DNA of 64,000 bases from Nocardioides sp. W7. Its GTDB lineage: Bacteria > Actinomycetota > Actinomycetes > Propionibacteriales > Nocardioidaceae. Location of the stretch: contig NZ_CP095078.1 of the NCBI RefSeq assembly GCF_022919075.1, forward strand, positions 4,898,001 through 4,962,000, given 5' to 3'. Numbering within the stretch: the first letter of the stretch is position 1; every line of letters begins with the position of its first letter. Below, in pieces: positions 44,324-55,143 of the stretch. The translations under genes and the position numbers were made by a program. The notes beneath the pieces were generated by a model. The model was not told where the DNA came from. It did no database searches and saw nothing but the letters and a program-made list of their open reading frames with translations.

Positions 44324-44427
44324 GTCCTGTTCCTCCCTGCCATGAGCCCCGCACTGTCCCCCCGCGCGACGGCCTCGGCGTGCAGCCTAGCCGCAAGCCG
44401 ACGTCCCCACGCCGCAATGAACAAGGC

Positions 44428-46482
<2,055 letters not shown>

Positions 46483-46685
46483 GTGAGGTCCTTCGCACGT
46501 ATCGCGGCCGAGCCGCCCACCGGGCGACGTCGGCTGCTGGTCAGGTCTGCTCCTCGTCACCGGTGCCCGCCGCGAGGGAGGACTGGTGGGGGCACGGAAG
46601 GTCCGTGCGGGAAGAGGAGTGGTCGCACCCGGCGAGACGTCCGCGAGGAGTCCGGAGAGGTACTACACCGAGCTGAGCGGCGTGG

Positions 46686-46709
46686 CCTCAATGTACCACC
46701 CGGTGGTAC
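46686..46709 (-). promoter_or_regulatory. Palindrome and possible -10 ahead of rho
   Basis: GTACCACC-C-GGTGGTAC (46693-46709) is a perfect 8-base-arm palindrome in the 253-base rho leader region, 211 bases before the rho start and 26 bases after thrB. On the minus strand its end overlaps TACATT, a possible -10. It could be a repressor site for rho or a small terminator for thrB. Confidence 0.4.
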
Positions 46710-46735
46710 GCGTGGGACGCGGACCACCGAACGGA

Positions 46736-47641
46736 TCAGTCGACTGTCGCACCCCGGGTGTCGACCGCCAGCCGGTGCACCGTCCAGCCCGCGGGCCCAC
46801 GTGCCACGAGCGCCTCGACGGACTCCTCGGCGCCGATCTCGCAGAAGGCCAGGACCGTCGGACCCGCACCGGAGACGACGGCGGGATACCCGGCGGCGCG
46901 CAGCTCGGCCACCAGGTCCAGGGAGGCCGGCATCGCCGGGCGTCGGTAGTCCTGGTGGAGGTAGTCGCGGGTCGCGAGCAGCAGGTGCTCGGGGCTGCCC
47001 GCGAGGGCCGCGACGAGCAGCGCCGCGCGACCGGCGTCGGCCGCCGCGTCGGCGTGCGGGACCGAGGCGGGCAGCAGCCCGCGGGCCACCTCCGTCGAGA
47101 CCGGCTCGCTCGGGACGAAGACCACGGCACCCACTCCCGGGTGCACGGGCGAGGCCACGGCGTACCACTGCTCGGCCTCGCGGCCCGAGATCACGAACCC
47201 GCCGAGCAGGGCCGGCGCGACGTTGTCGGGATGGCCCTCGAGGTCGGCGGCGAGCCGCAGCACCGCGTCGTCGTCGAGCCGATGGGCGCCGTCGGCGACC
47301 AGCGCCCGGGCGAGGACCAGACCGCCGACGATCGCCGCCGAGGAGGAGCCGAGGCCGCGGGCGTGCGGGACGAGGTTCTCGCAGGACAGGCGCAGCCCGG
47401 GCGGCTGCTGCCCGAGCGCCGCGAAGGCGGCGCGCATCGCGCGCACGACCAGGTGCTTCTCGTCGAGGGGTACGCCGCCCTCGCCGGCCCCGCGCACCTC
47501 GACCACGAGCCCGTCGGCCAGCACCTCGCCCTCCAGCCGGTCGCGCAGGTCGAGCGCCAGGCCGAGCGAGTCGAAGCCGGGACCGAGATTGGCCGAGGTG
47601 GCCGGGACGGAGACCCGGACCGGTCCGTCGACGAACGTCAC
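46736..47641 (-). CDS. thrB: Homoserine kinase
   Basis: 301 residues, GHMP kinase family: VPATSANLGPGFDSLGLALDL at the start, HARGLGSSSAAIVGGLVLA (the ATP phosphate loop) and AVVSGAGPTVLAFCE near the C-terminus. It phosphorylates homoserine in threonine synthesis, feeding the threonine synthase encoded just upstream. A 90-base gap with inverted and direct repeats separates it from thrC. Confidence 0.95.
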   Translation of the reverse strand: MTFVDGPVRVSVPATSANLGPGFDSLGLALDLRDRLEGEVLADGLVVEVRGAGEGGVPLDEKHLVVRAMRAAFAALGQQPPGLRLSCENLVPHARGLGSSSAAIVGGLVLARALVADGAHRLDDDAVLRLAADLEGHPDNVAPALLGGFVISGREAEQWYAVASPVHPGVGAVVFVPSEPVSTEVARGLLPASVPHADAAADAGRAALLVAALAGSPEHLLLATRDYLHQDYRRPAMPASLDLVAELRAAGYPAVVSGAGPTVLAFCEIGAEESVEALVARGPAGWTVHRLAVDTRGATVD

Positions 47642-47648
47642 GCGGGGT

Positions 47649-47736
47649 CCCCGCGGAATCGTGGGCTGGCGGAGCGCAGCGGGGGAAGCACGCGATTCCG
47701 TGGGGTGCTCACGTGCGATCCCGGGGGGTGCTCACG
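47649..47736. repeat. Inverted and direct repeats between thrC and thrB
   Basis: CCCCGCGGAATCG (47649-47661) pairs with CGATTCCGTGGGG (47693-47705) with one mismatch and a 31-base spacer. GGGGTGCTCACG occurs twice, at 47702-47713 and 47725-47736. It looks like a mobile palindromic (REP-like) element or an attenuator; the function is unknown. Confidence 0.5.
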
Positions 47737-48817
47737 CGAGCCCGGCGGCCTCGGCCGCCGCGGTCACGTCGACGTCGACCACGGTGTCCACGAGCGGACC
47801 GAAGCCCTCGAGCGCGGTCGCGGTGTCCTTCAGGCCGTGGCCGGTGACGGTGATGACCAGCTGCTTGCCGGCGTAGGACATGCCCGCGGCGAGCTGCTGG
47901 AGCAGCCCCGCGACCCCGGCGGCGGAGGCCGGCTCGACGAACACGCCGTCGTGGCGGGCCAGCTCGCGCTGGGCGGCCAGGATCTGGTCGTCGGTGACGG
48001 ACTCGAAGGAGCCACCGGACTCGTCACGGGCCGCCTCGGCGAGCTTCCACGAGGCGGGGTTGCCGATCCGGATCGCGGTCGCGCGCGTCTCGGGGTCGGG
48101 GAACGGCTCGCCGGTGACCAGCGGCGCCGCACCCTCGGCCTGGAAGCCGCGCATCACGGGCTTGCGGCTGGCCAGCCCGAGGTCGGCGTACTGGTTGTAG
48201 CCCAGCCAGTACGCCGAGATGTTGCCCGCGTTGCCGACCGGCAGCAGGTGGTAGTCGGGTGCGTCGCCGAGGAAGTCGACGATCTCGAAGGCGGCCGTCT
48301 TCTGCCCCTGCAGCCGCACCGGGTTGACGGAGTTCACCAGGGCGACCGGGTAGTCCCAGGCCAGTCCCTTGGCCATCGCGAGGCAGTCGTCGAAGTTGCC
48401 GCGGACCATGATCACCTGGGCGCCGTGCAGGATGGCCTGGGCCATCTTGCCGGCGGCGATCTTGCCCTCGGGGACCAGCACCAGCGGCTTGAGGCCGGCC
48501 TTGGCGGCGTAGGCCGCCATCGAGGCGGAGGTGTTGCCGGTCGAGGCGCAGACGACCGCCTGGGCCCCGTCGTGCTTGGCGACCGAGATGGCCGCCGTCA
48601 TGCCGCGGTCCTTGAAGGAGCCGGTCGGGTTGTCGCCCTCGACCTTCAGCCACACCTCGCCGCGGGTCAGGCCGGAGAGCCACTCGGACTGCACCAGCGC
48701 GGTGCCGCCCTCGCGCAGGGTCACCGCGGGCGTGCCCTCGGGGATCTCCAGGAGGTGGCGGTACTCCTCGATGACGCCGCGCCACTGGTGGGTGCGGACG
48801 GGGGTCACGGCGGTCAC
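47732..48817 (-). CDS. thrC: Threonine synthase
   Basis: 361 residues, PLP fold type II. The cofactor Lys is in EGDNPTGSFKDRGMTAAIS; ASTGNTSASMAAYAAKAG binds the phosphate and PVGNAGNISAYWLGYNQY is the second cofactor loop. It converts O-phosphohomoserine to threonine. The start overlaps the hom stop by four bases, so the two are translationally coupled. Confidence 0.96.
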   Translation of the reverse strand: MTAVTPVRTHQWRGVIEEYRHLLEIPEGTPAVTLREGGTALVQSEWLSGLTRGEVWLKVEGDNPTGSFKDRGMTAAISVAKHDGAQAVVCASTGNTSASMAAYAAKAGLKPLVLVPEGKIAAGKMAQAILHGAQVIMVRGNFDDCLAMAKGLAWDYPVALVNSVNPVRLQGQKTAAFEIVDFLGDAPDYHLLPVGNAGNISAYWLGYNQYADLGLASRKPVMRGFQAEGAAPLVTGEPFPDPETRATAIRIGNPASWKLAEAARDESGGSFESVTDDQILAAQRELARHDGVFVEPASAAGVAGLLQQLAAGMSYAGKQLVITVTGHGLKDTATALEGFGPLVDTVVDVDVTAAAEAAGLA

Positions 48818-50127
48818 TCTGACTCTCCTTCGACGCGCATCACCGAGGTGACCTCGCGCACGGTCTCCATGCCACGCAGGTGCTCCACGGTGGCGCTGAG
48901 CTGGGCATCGGTCGCCTCGTGGGAGACCACGACGAGCTGGGCGTCGAGGTCGCGGCCCTCCTGGCGCACCGTCTGGATGGACACGTCGTGCTCGGCGAAC
49001 GCGAGCGCGACCTGGGCGAGGACGCCCGCCCGGTCGTCGACGTCGATGGCGACGTGGTAGCGGGTGCGGGTCTCCCCCATCGGCAGTACGGCGCGGTCGG
49101 CGTACGCCGACTCGCCGACGCCGCGGGTGCCGGCGAGCACGTTGCGCGCCACGGTGACCAGGTCTCCGAGCACGGCCGACGCGGTCGGCGAACCACCGGC
49201 GCCGGGGCCGTAGAACATCAGCTGGCCGGCGGCCTCGGACTCGACGAACACCGCGTTGTAGGCCTCGCGCACGCTGGCCAGCGGGTGCGAGCGCGGGATC
49301 ATCGCGGGGTGCACCCGGACGGCGACCGCGTCGTCCTTCAACTCGCAGATGGCCAGCAGCTTGACCACGGAGTTCATCTCGCGCGCGGACTGGACGTCGG
49401 CGGCGGTGACCTCGGAGATCCCCTCCCGGTAGACATCGGAGGCGGTCACCCGGGAGTGGAACGCCAGCGACGCCAGGATCGCGGCCTTCGCTGCGGCGTC
49501 GAAGCCCTCGACGTCCGCGGTGGGGTCGGCCTCGGCATAGCCCAGCTCCTGGGCCTCCTCCAGCGCCTCCGCGAAGCCGCTGCCGGCGGTGTCCATCTTG
49601 TCGAGGATGAAGTTCGTGGTGCCGTTGACGATGCCGAGCACCCGGGTGACCTTGTCCCCGGCCAGCGACTCGCGCAGCGGGCGCAGGATCGGGATGGCAC
49701 CGGCCACGGCCGCCTCGTAGTACAGGTCGCGGCCATGCTTCTCGGCGGCCTCGAACAGCGTGGGACCGTCCTCGGCGAGCAGCGCCTTGTTGGCGGTCAC
49801 CACGCTCGCGCCGTTCTCGAGCGCGGCGAGGATCAGGCTGCGGGCGGGCTCGAGGCCACCGATCACCTCGACCACCAGGTCGATGTCGTCACGGCGCACC
49901 AGGCCGGCCGCGTCGGTGGTCAGCAGGCCCTCGGGCACCTCGACCTCCCGAGGCGCGTCCAGGCGGCGTACGGCGACGCCCGCCAGCTCGACCGGCACAC
50001 CCACCCGGGCCGCCAGGTCGGCCGCCTGCTCGTCGAGCAGCCGCACCACCTGCGATCCGACCGAGCCGCAGCCGAGCACGGCCACCTTGAGCGACTGGCC
50101 CGGTTGCCGGGCCTGTCGGGACACCAT
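48814..50127 (-). CDS. hom: Homoserine dehydrogenase
   Basis: 437 residues: Rossmann start KVAVLGCGSVGSQVVRLLDEQ, VTANKALLAEDGP, the catalytic GIVNGTTNFILDKMD and a C-terminal ACT domain (YHVAIDVDDRAGVLAQVALAFAEHDVSIQTV). It reduces aspartate semialdehyde to homoserine; the ACT domain suggests threonine feedback. Start overlaps the lysA stop by one base (TGATG). Confidence 0.96.
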   Translation of the reverse strand: MVSRQARQPGQSLKVAVLGCGSVGSQVVRLLDEQAADLAARVGVPVELAGVAVRRLDAPREVEVPEGLLTTDAAGLVRRDDIDLVVEVIGGLEPARSLILAALENGASVVTANKALLAEDGPTLFEAAEKHGRDLYYEAAVAGAIPILRPLRESLAGDKVTRVLGIVNGTTNFILDKMDTAGSGFAEALEEAQELGYAEADPTADVEGFDAAAKAAILASLAFHSRVTASDVYREGISEVTAADVQSAREMNSVVKLLAICELKDDAVAVRVHPAMIPRSHPLASVREAYNAVFVESEAAGQLMFYGPGAGGSPTASAVLGDLVTVARNVLAGTRGVGESAYADRAVLPMGETRTRYHVAIDVDDRAGVLAQVALAFAEHDVSIQTVRQEGRDLDAQLVVVSHEATDAQLSATVEHLRGMETVREVTSVMRVEGESE

Positions 50128-51524
50128 CAGAGATCACCCACGTCTGTAGCCAACAGGTCTTCCTCAGTCTCGCGGCGTACGACGACCCGCGCCACACCGT
50201 CCCGCACCGCGACCACCGGGGGCCGCAGCGCGTGGTTGTAGTTGGAGGCCATCGAACGGCAGTACGCACCGGTGCCCGGCACGGCCAGCAGGTCGCCCGG
50301 CGCGACGTCCCCGGGCAGGAACTCGTCCTTGACCACGATGTCGCCGGCCTCGCAGTGCTTGCCGACCACCCGTGCCAGCACCGGCGCCGCGTCGGACGCG
50401 CGCGAGGCGACCGTGCAGGAGTAGTCGGCGTCGTACAGGGCGGTGCGGATGTTGTCGCTCATCCCGCCGTCGACGCTGACGTAGGTGCGGACCGCTCCCC
50501 CGTCGAGGCGGACCGGCTTGACGGTGCCGACGGTGTAGACGGTGCACATCGCCGGGCCGACGATCGCCCGGCCCGGCTCGATGGACAGCCGCGGCTCGGG
50601 GATGCCGAGGGCCCGGCACTCGTGCTCGACGATCTTGGACATCTCGGTCGCGAGCTGCGCCGGGTCGGACGGGTCGTCCTGGGTCGTGTAGGCGATGCCG
50701 AAGCCGCCGCCGAGGTCCATCTCGGGCATCGTCACGCCGAGCTCGTCGGAGACCCGGGCGTGCAACGCGAGCACCCGCCGGGCCGCGACCTCGAACCCGG
50801 AGGAGTCGAAGATCTGGCTGCCGATGTGGGAGTGCAGACCGAGCAGCTCGACGCCCGGAGCCGCCTCCACGCGTCGTACGGCCTCGAAGGCGTCGCCGGA
50901 GGTGATCGAGAAGCCGAACTTCTGGTCCTCGTGGGCGGTCGCGATGTACTCGTGGGTGTGCGCCTCGACGCCCGCGGTCACCCGGATCATCACGCGCACC
51001 GGCAGCCCGGTGTCCTGCGCGACCATCGCGATCCGCTCGATCTCCTGGAAGGAGTCGACGACGATCCGGCCCACGCCCACGGCGACCGCCCGACGCAGCT
51101 CGGTGACGGACTTGTTGTTGCCGTGGTAGCCGATCCGGGCCGGGTCGAAGCCGGCTCGCAGGGCGACGCTCAGCTCGCCGCCGGAGCACACGTCGAGGCT
51201 GAGCCCCTCCTCGAAGACCCAGCGCGCCACCGCCGTACAGAGGAACGCCTTGCCGGCGTAGTAGACGTCGTACGCCGAGAACGCGTCGCGGAAGGCTCGG
51301 GCCCGCGCACGGAAGTCGTCCTCGTCGAGGACGTACGCCGGGGTGTTGTGCTCGGCCACCAGGTCGGCCACGGCCATCCCGCCCACGTGCAGCTCGCCGT
51401 CGACCTTGTGCGCGGTCGACGACCACAGGTGCGGGACGAGATCGTTGGGGTCGACGGGCTCGCGCAGCCAGGACGGGCTGCGCAGGGCGCCGGGCGCGTG
51501 GGCCCAGCCGGCTTCGTGCGACAT
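50127..51524 (-). CDS. lysA: Diaminopimelate decarboxylase
   Basis: 465 residues. YAGKAFLCTAVARWVFEEG contains the PLP Lys, HSHIGSQIFD the His, DLGGGFGIAYTTQDDP the phosphate loop and EPGRAIVGPA the C-terminal barrel motif; the catalytic Cys is in GDIVVKDEFL..., preceded by GKHCEAGD. It makes lysine from meso-diaminopimelate. Two bases lie between the argS stop and its ATG, so it is read with argS, as in mycobacteria. Confidence 0.96.
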   Translation of the reverse strand: MSHEAGWAHAPGALRSPSWLREPVDPNDLVPHLWSSTAHKVDGELHVGGMAVADLVAEHNTPAYVLDEDDFRARARAFRDAFSAYDVYYAGKAFLCTAVARWVFEEGLSLDVCSGGELSVALRAGFDPARIGYHGNNKSVTELRRAVAVGVGRIVVDSFQEIERIAMVAQDTGLPVRVMIRVTAGVEAHTHEYIATAHEDQKFGFSITSGDAFEAVRRVEAAPGVELLGLHSHIGSQIFDSSGFEVAARRVLALHARVSDELGVTMPEMDLGGGFGIAYTTQDDPSDPAQLATEMSKIVEHECRALGIPEPRLSIEPGRAIVGPAMCTVYTVGTVKPVRLDGGAVRTYVSVDGGMSDNIRTALYDADYSCTVASRASDAAPVLARVVGKHCEAGDIVVKDEFLPGDVAPGDLLAVPGTGAYCRSMASNYNHALRPPVVAVRDGVARVVVRRETEEDLLATDVGDL

Positions 51525-51526
51525 GA

Positions 51527-53182
51527 CTACATCCGCTCCGGCGCGGAGACGCCGAGCAGGTCGAGGCCGTTGGCGAACACGACCCGGGTGGCCGCGACCA
51601 GCGCCAGCCGAGCGCGGTGCAGCTCGTTCGGCTCCTCGTCGCCCATCGGCAGCACCCGACAGCTGTCGTAGAACCGGTGGTAGATCCCGGCGGTGTCCTC
51701 CAGGTAGCGAGCGACCCGGTGCGGCTCGCGGAGCTCGGCAGCGCTGGCCACCACCCGCGGGAGCTCGGCGAGGGCGCGCAGCAGCTGGCCCTCCTTCTCG
51801 TCGGTGAGCAGGTCCATCCGCTCCCCCGGCTCGAGACCCAGGTCGGCGGCGTTGCGCAGGATCGAGGAGACCCGGGCGTGGACGTACTGGACGTAGTAGA
51901 CCGGGTTGTCGTTGCTGGCCTTGGCCCACAGGTCCAGGTCGAGGTCGATGTTGGAGTCGGAGCTGTAGCGCGCCAGTGCGTAGCGGGCGGCGTCCACCCC
52001 GATCGCGCCGACCAGGTCGTCGATGGTGACCACGGTGCCGGCGCGCTTGGACATCCGCATCGGCTGCCCCTCGCGGAGCAGGTTGACCATCTGGCCGATC
52101 AGGATCTCCAGGTTGGTCCCCGGCTGGTCCCCGAAGGCCGCGCACATCGCCATCATCCGGCCGACGTAGCCGTGGTGATCGGCGCCGAGCATGATCAGGC
52201 AGCGGTCGAAGCCGCGCTCGCGCTTGTCCAGGTAGTAGGCGAGGTCGCCGGAGAGGTACGCCCCCTGGCCGTCGGACTTGATGATGACGCGGTCCTTGTC
52301 GTCACCGAACTTCTCGGTGGCCAGCCAGATCGCCCCGTCCTTCTCGTAGGTGTTGCCGAGCTCGCCGAGCCGGGCCACCGCCCGGTCCACCGCGCCGCTC
52401 TTGTGCAGCTCGTCCTCGTGGAAGTAGACGTCGAAGTCGACGCCGAAGTCGTGCAGGCTCTGCTTGATCTCGGCGAACATCATGTCGACGCCGACCTCGC
52501 GGAAGATCTCCTGCGCCGCCTCGTCGTCGTGCTCGAGCGCGTCGGGCCGCCGCTCCAGCACCGCGGCTGCGATGTCGTGGATGTACTGGCCGCCGTACCC
52601 GTCCTCGGGGGCGGGCTCGCCCTTGGCCGCCGCCAGGAGCGAGCCGCTGAACCGGTCGATCTGACCGCCGTGGTCGTTGAAGTAGTACTCGCGCGTGACC
52701 TCGGCGCCGGTCATCGTGAAGATCCGGCCGAGGGCGTCGCCGACCGCGGCCCAGCGGACCCCGCCGATGTGGATCGGCCCGGTCGGGTTGGCCGAGACGA
52801 ACTCGAGGTTGACCTTCTCCCCGGCGAAGGCGTCGTTGGCGCCGTACCGCTCGCCGGCGGCGAGGATCTCCAGAGCGACCTGGCCCTGCGCGGCCGCCTC
52901 GACGGTGATGTTGAGGAAGCCCGGTCCGGCGACCTCGACGGCGCCGATGCCGTCGGTCTTCGTCAGCCGCTCGGCCACCAGCTCGGCGAGGGCGCGCGGG
53001 TTGGTGCCTGCCTTCTTCGCGAGCTGGAGCGCGACGTTGGTGGCGTAGTCGCCGTGCCCCTTCTGCCGGGGTCGCTCCACCGTCACGGTCGTCGGGACAC
53101 CCTCCGGGAGAGTGAGCGCACCCTCGGTGGACAGGGTCGTCAAGACGTCGACGATCGCGGTTGAGAGCTGCTCGGGAGTCAC
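51527..53182 (-). CDS. argS: Arginyl-tRNA synthetase
   Basis: 551 residues, class I: FVSANPTGPIHIGGVRWAAVGDALGRIF has the HIGH-type motif and MRMSKRAGTVVTIDDLV the KMSKS loop; the Add domain starts the protein and the DALR anticodon domain ends it (DSCRVLPMGDEEP). It charges tRNA-Arg, one species of which, tRNA-Arg(CCG), is encoded 130 bases upstream on the other strand. First gene of the argS-lysA-hom-thrC-thrB operon. Confidence 0.96.
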   Translation of the reverse strand: MTPEQLSTAIVDVLTTLSTEGALTLPEGVPTTVTVERPRQKGHGDYATNVALQLAKKAGTNPRALAELVAERLTKTDGIGAVEVAGPGFLNITVEAAAQGQVALEILAAGERYGANDAFAGEKVNLEFVSANPTGPIHIGGVRWAAVGDALGRIFTMTGAEVTREYYFNDHGGQIDRFSGSLLAAAKGEPAPEDGYGGQYIHDIAAAVLERRPDALEHDDEAAQEIFREVGVDMMFAEIKQSLHDFGVDFDVYFHEDELHKSGAVDRAVARLGELGNTYEKDGAIWLATEKFGDDKDRVIIKSDGQGAYLSGDLAYYLDKRERGFDRCLIMLGADHHGYVGRMMAMCAAFGDQPGTNLEILIGQMVNLLREGQPMRMSKRAGTVVTIDDLVGAIGVDAARYALARYSSDSNIDLDLDLWAKASNDNPVYYVQYVHARVSSILRNAADLGLEPGERMDLLTDEKEGQLLRALAELPRVVASAAELREPHRVARYLEDTAGIYHRFYDSCRVLPMGDEEPNELHRARLALVAATRVVFANGLDLLGVSAPERM

Positions 53183-53250
53183 CTCCCCAGGGTATCGGCG
53201 CAGCGACGCGGGCCCCGCATCGATATCTGCCGTGGGACGCGTGGAGGCGA

Positions 53251-53281
53251 TTGCACGTCCACGTCGGGTCGGCTGTAAGGT
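53251..53281 (+). promoter_or_regulatory. Promoter of tRNA-Arg
   Basis: TTGCAC at 53251-53256 and TAAGGT at 53276-53281 with 19 bases between them give a sigma-A-type promoter 30 bases ahead of the mature tRNA. The spacing is one or two bases long for an optimal promoter. Confidence 0.5.
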
Positions 53282-53288
53282 TCACAAC

Positions 53289-53308
53289 CGCACCGGCCCG
53301 CCGGTGCG
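53289..53308 (+). other. Leader hairpin before tRNA-Arg
   Basis: CGCACCGG-CCCG-CCGGTGCG is a perfect 8-base stem with a four-base loop, ending three bases before the tRNA acceptor stem. It may guide 5' processing or be fortuitous. Confidence 0.45.
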
Positions 53309-53311
53309 TGC

Positions 53312-53384
53312 GCCTCCGTAGCTCAGGGGATAGAGCACTGGTTTCCGGTACCAGGTGCCGCAGGTTCGAATCCTGCCGGGGGCA
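53312..53384 (+). tRNA. tRNA-Arg (anticodon CCG)
   Basis: 73 bases. Acceptor stem GCCTCCG pairs with CGGGGGC (one G-U), the D-loop has GCTCAGGGGATAGAGC, the anticodon arm CTGGT-TTCCGGT-ACCAG reads CCG, and the T-arm is GCAGGTTCGAATCCTGC. CCA is not encoded; the next bases are CAG. It reads CGG, a common Arg codon at this G+C. Confidence 0.95.
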
Positions 53385-53393
53385 CAGTCGCAC

Positions 53394-53428
53394 GAGGCCC
53401 TCCTCCCGCACGTCGGGACGAGGGCCTC
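53394..53428. terminator. Convergent terminator between tRNA and LCP gene
   Basis: GAGGCCCTC (53394-53402) pairs with GAGGGCCTC (53420-53428), and inside it TCCCG pairs with CGGGA. The stem stands between the tRNA end and the LCP gene stop (53435), so it can end transcription from both sides. Confidence 0.65.
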
Positions 53429-53434
53429 CGCCGT

Positions 53435-54331
53435 TCAGCAGCGCTTGATCGTCGCGTCCCGCCGCGCGTCGGCGCCGTAGCGGCGCGCGGCCGACACGTT
53501 CGGGATGACCACGCTGGCGCCGCCGACGTTGCCGATCCCGCCCGGCAGCACGCAGGTGGTGATCTTCCCGGGCTCGACCTGCGCGACGGCCTGGGCGAGG
53601 CGGTAGAGCTCCGCCGGCCCGAGGTCGGTGTGCAGGTGCTGCAGCACCGAGGCCACGCCCCGCTCGACGAAGCCCGGCCGGTCGGCTCGAGCGCGGATCG
53701 CGGCGTGGATGCCGCGGAGCACCCGCTGCTGGTTGGCCGACCGGTCGAAGTCGCCGCCGGCCAGGCTCTTGCGGATCCGGGCGAAGGCCATCGCGCCGAT
53801 GCCGTCGAGCCGGATCCGTCCGGCCTTGAAGCCGTTCGGCCGGAGGTACTGGTCTGCGAACGGGCGCGGGTTGCGCACCTCGATCCCGCCGATCGTGCCC
53901 ACCATCCGCTCGAAGAACTCGAACCGGGTCACGAACACGTAGTCCGGCTGCAGCCCGACCAGGTTGCCGACCGTACGACCCAGCAGCTGCGGTCCGCCGA
54001 AGTACAGCGCGGCGTTGACCCGGTTCGACCCGTGTCCCGGGATCGGAACCCACGAGTCGCGCGGGATCCCGATCGACGTCGCCGCACCGGTACGGGTGTT
54101 CAGGCCGATCAGCTGCAGGGCGTCGGCGCGGGAGCGGAGCATCGGCTGCCCCGGCCTCGCGTCGGAGCCGGCGGCCAGGATCCACACCACCCCGGGCGCG
54201 ACGGCCAGGCCGGCGGAGCGGTCCACCTTGACCAGCGAGACCTCCTCCGAGCGTGGCGCCGAGTCGGGTACGACGAGCGCCGCGACCGCCAGCACCAGGC
54301 CCAGCGTGAGCAGCCTCAACAGCCGGTTCAT
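53435..54331 (-). CDS. LytR-CpsA-Psr family protein (cell-wall polymer ligase type)
   Basis: 298 residues. N-terminal TM anchor (LLTLGLVLAVAALVV), then the LCP domain: WILAAGSDAR, SIGIPRDSWVPIPGHGSNRVNAALYFGG with the catalytic Arg residues, and a GGIEVRNPRPF loop, AFARIRKSLAGGDFDRSANQQRVLR. It attaches wall polymer to peptidoglycan outside the cell. A C-terminal VLPGGIGNVGGASVVIPNVSAARR ends the domain. Overlaps the lipoprotein gene by four bases. Confidence 0.9.
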   Translation of the reverse strand: MNRLLRLLTLGLVLAVAALVVPDSAPRSEEVSLVKVDRSAGLAVAPGVVWILAAGSDARPGQPMLRSRADALQLIGLNTRTGAATSIGIPRDSWVPIPGHGSNRVNAALYFGGPQLLGRTVGNLVGLQPDYVFVTRFEFFERMVGTIGGIEVRNPRPFADQYLRPNGFKAGRIRLDGIGAMAFARIRKSLAGGDFDRSANQQRVLRGIHAAIRARADRPGFVERGVASVLQHLHTDLGPAELYRLAQAVAQVEPGKITTCVLPGGIGNVGGASVVIPNVSAARRYGADARRDATIKRC

Positions 54332-54981
54332 CGGCTCCTCCCCTCAGTGGCGGCCGGCCGGGCGCCCGCCGAGACGTCGTACCCGAACACCTGCCAGCCG
54401 TGGCCGCCGCCCTTGGTGAGGAACAGCCTGCCTCGCACCGTCTCGACGCGTGCGACCTCCCCGGTCGTCCGGAAGCGGAGCGACACCCGCGCGGTCACCG
54501 CCACGGCGCGGCGCTGCACGGCCAGCACGTCGAGGGCGACCGCCCGGCGCCGCACGCTCACGCCGGTGATCCGGTCACCGATGTCGACGTTGCTCATCAC
54601 CCGCCGGTCCCGCCGGACGTCGCGGCGCGCCCCCGCCGTGAAGCCGGCGAACGCGCCGCCGACGCCGGCGCGCGGCCAGGTGCCGCCGACGTACGCCCCG
54701 TCGAACCAGGCGTCGACGATCGGCACGACCTGCCGCTGCAGGGTCTCACCGGTCGCCCGGGAGATCCGGGTGCCGGCCACCCGGCCGATCCTGGCGGTGG
54801 TGACCGGCGCCGGCGCCGCAGTCGGCGAGACGGACGCGGCGGGCGAGCGCGGCGGCCCCCCGCCCGCGTCGTCACCACCGTCGTCCCCGCTGCAGCCGCC
54901 GGCGGTCACGACCAGTGCCGCGGCGAGCAGCGCAGCGGCCGCCCGGGCCTGTCGTCGAGCAGCAGTCGTTCTCACGTTCAT
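54328..54981 (-). CDS. Lipoprotein, coupled to the LCP gene
   Basis: About 217 residues. An Arg-rich head (NVRTTAARRQAR), hydrophobic AAALLAAALVVTAGGC with a lipobox Cys, then a Gly/Ala/Pro-rich linker and a beta-rich domain (RVAGTRISRATGETLQRQVVPIVDAWFDGAYVGG). Start at ATG 54981; ATG 54993 is an alternative. It precedes the LCP gene with ATGA overlap, so both act together outside the membrane. No known domain recognised. Confidence 0.75.
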   Translation of the reverse strand: MNVRTTAARRQARAAAALLAAALVVTAGGCSGDDGGDDAGGGPPRSPAASVSPTAAPAPVTTARIGRVAGTRISRATGETLQRQVVPIVDAWFDGAYVGGTWPRAGVGGAFAGFTAGARRDVRRDRRVMSNVDIGDRITGVSVRRRAVALDVLAVQRRAVAVTARVSLRFRTTGEVARVETVRGRLFLTKGGGHGWQVFGYDVSAGARPAATEGRSR

Positions 54982-55143
54982 GCTCAGTCCCATTTCGTCC
55001 GATCGAGGGGCATGTGGCGCGGATCGCATTCCACCCAGTGCGTGATTGGCGGCCCTGACCTCGGCATTTGCTGGGTCGGGGGTCTAGCCTGGAACACCGG
55101 AAACCCATTCACGCGCGTCATTCGGAAGAGGCGAAGCTAAGTC

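Noticed and set aside
53312..53384. tRNA-Arg as an integration site of a mobile element
   Set aside because: No integrase, and no direct repeat of the tRNA 3' end was seen nearby.
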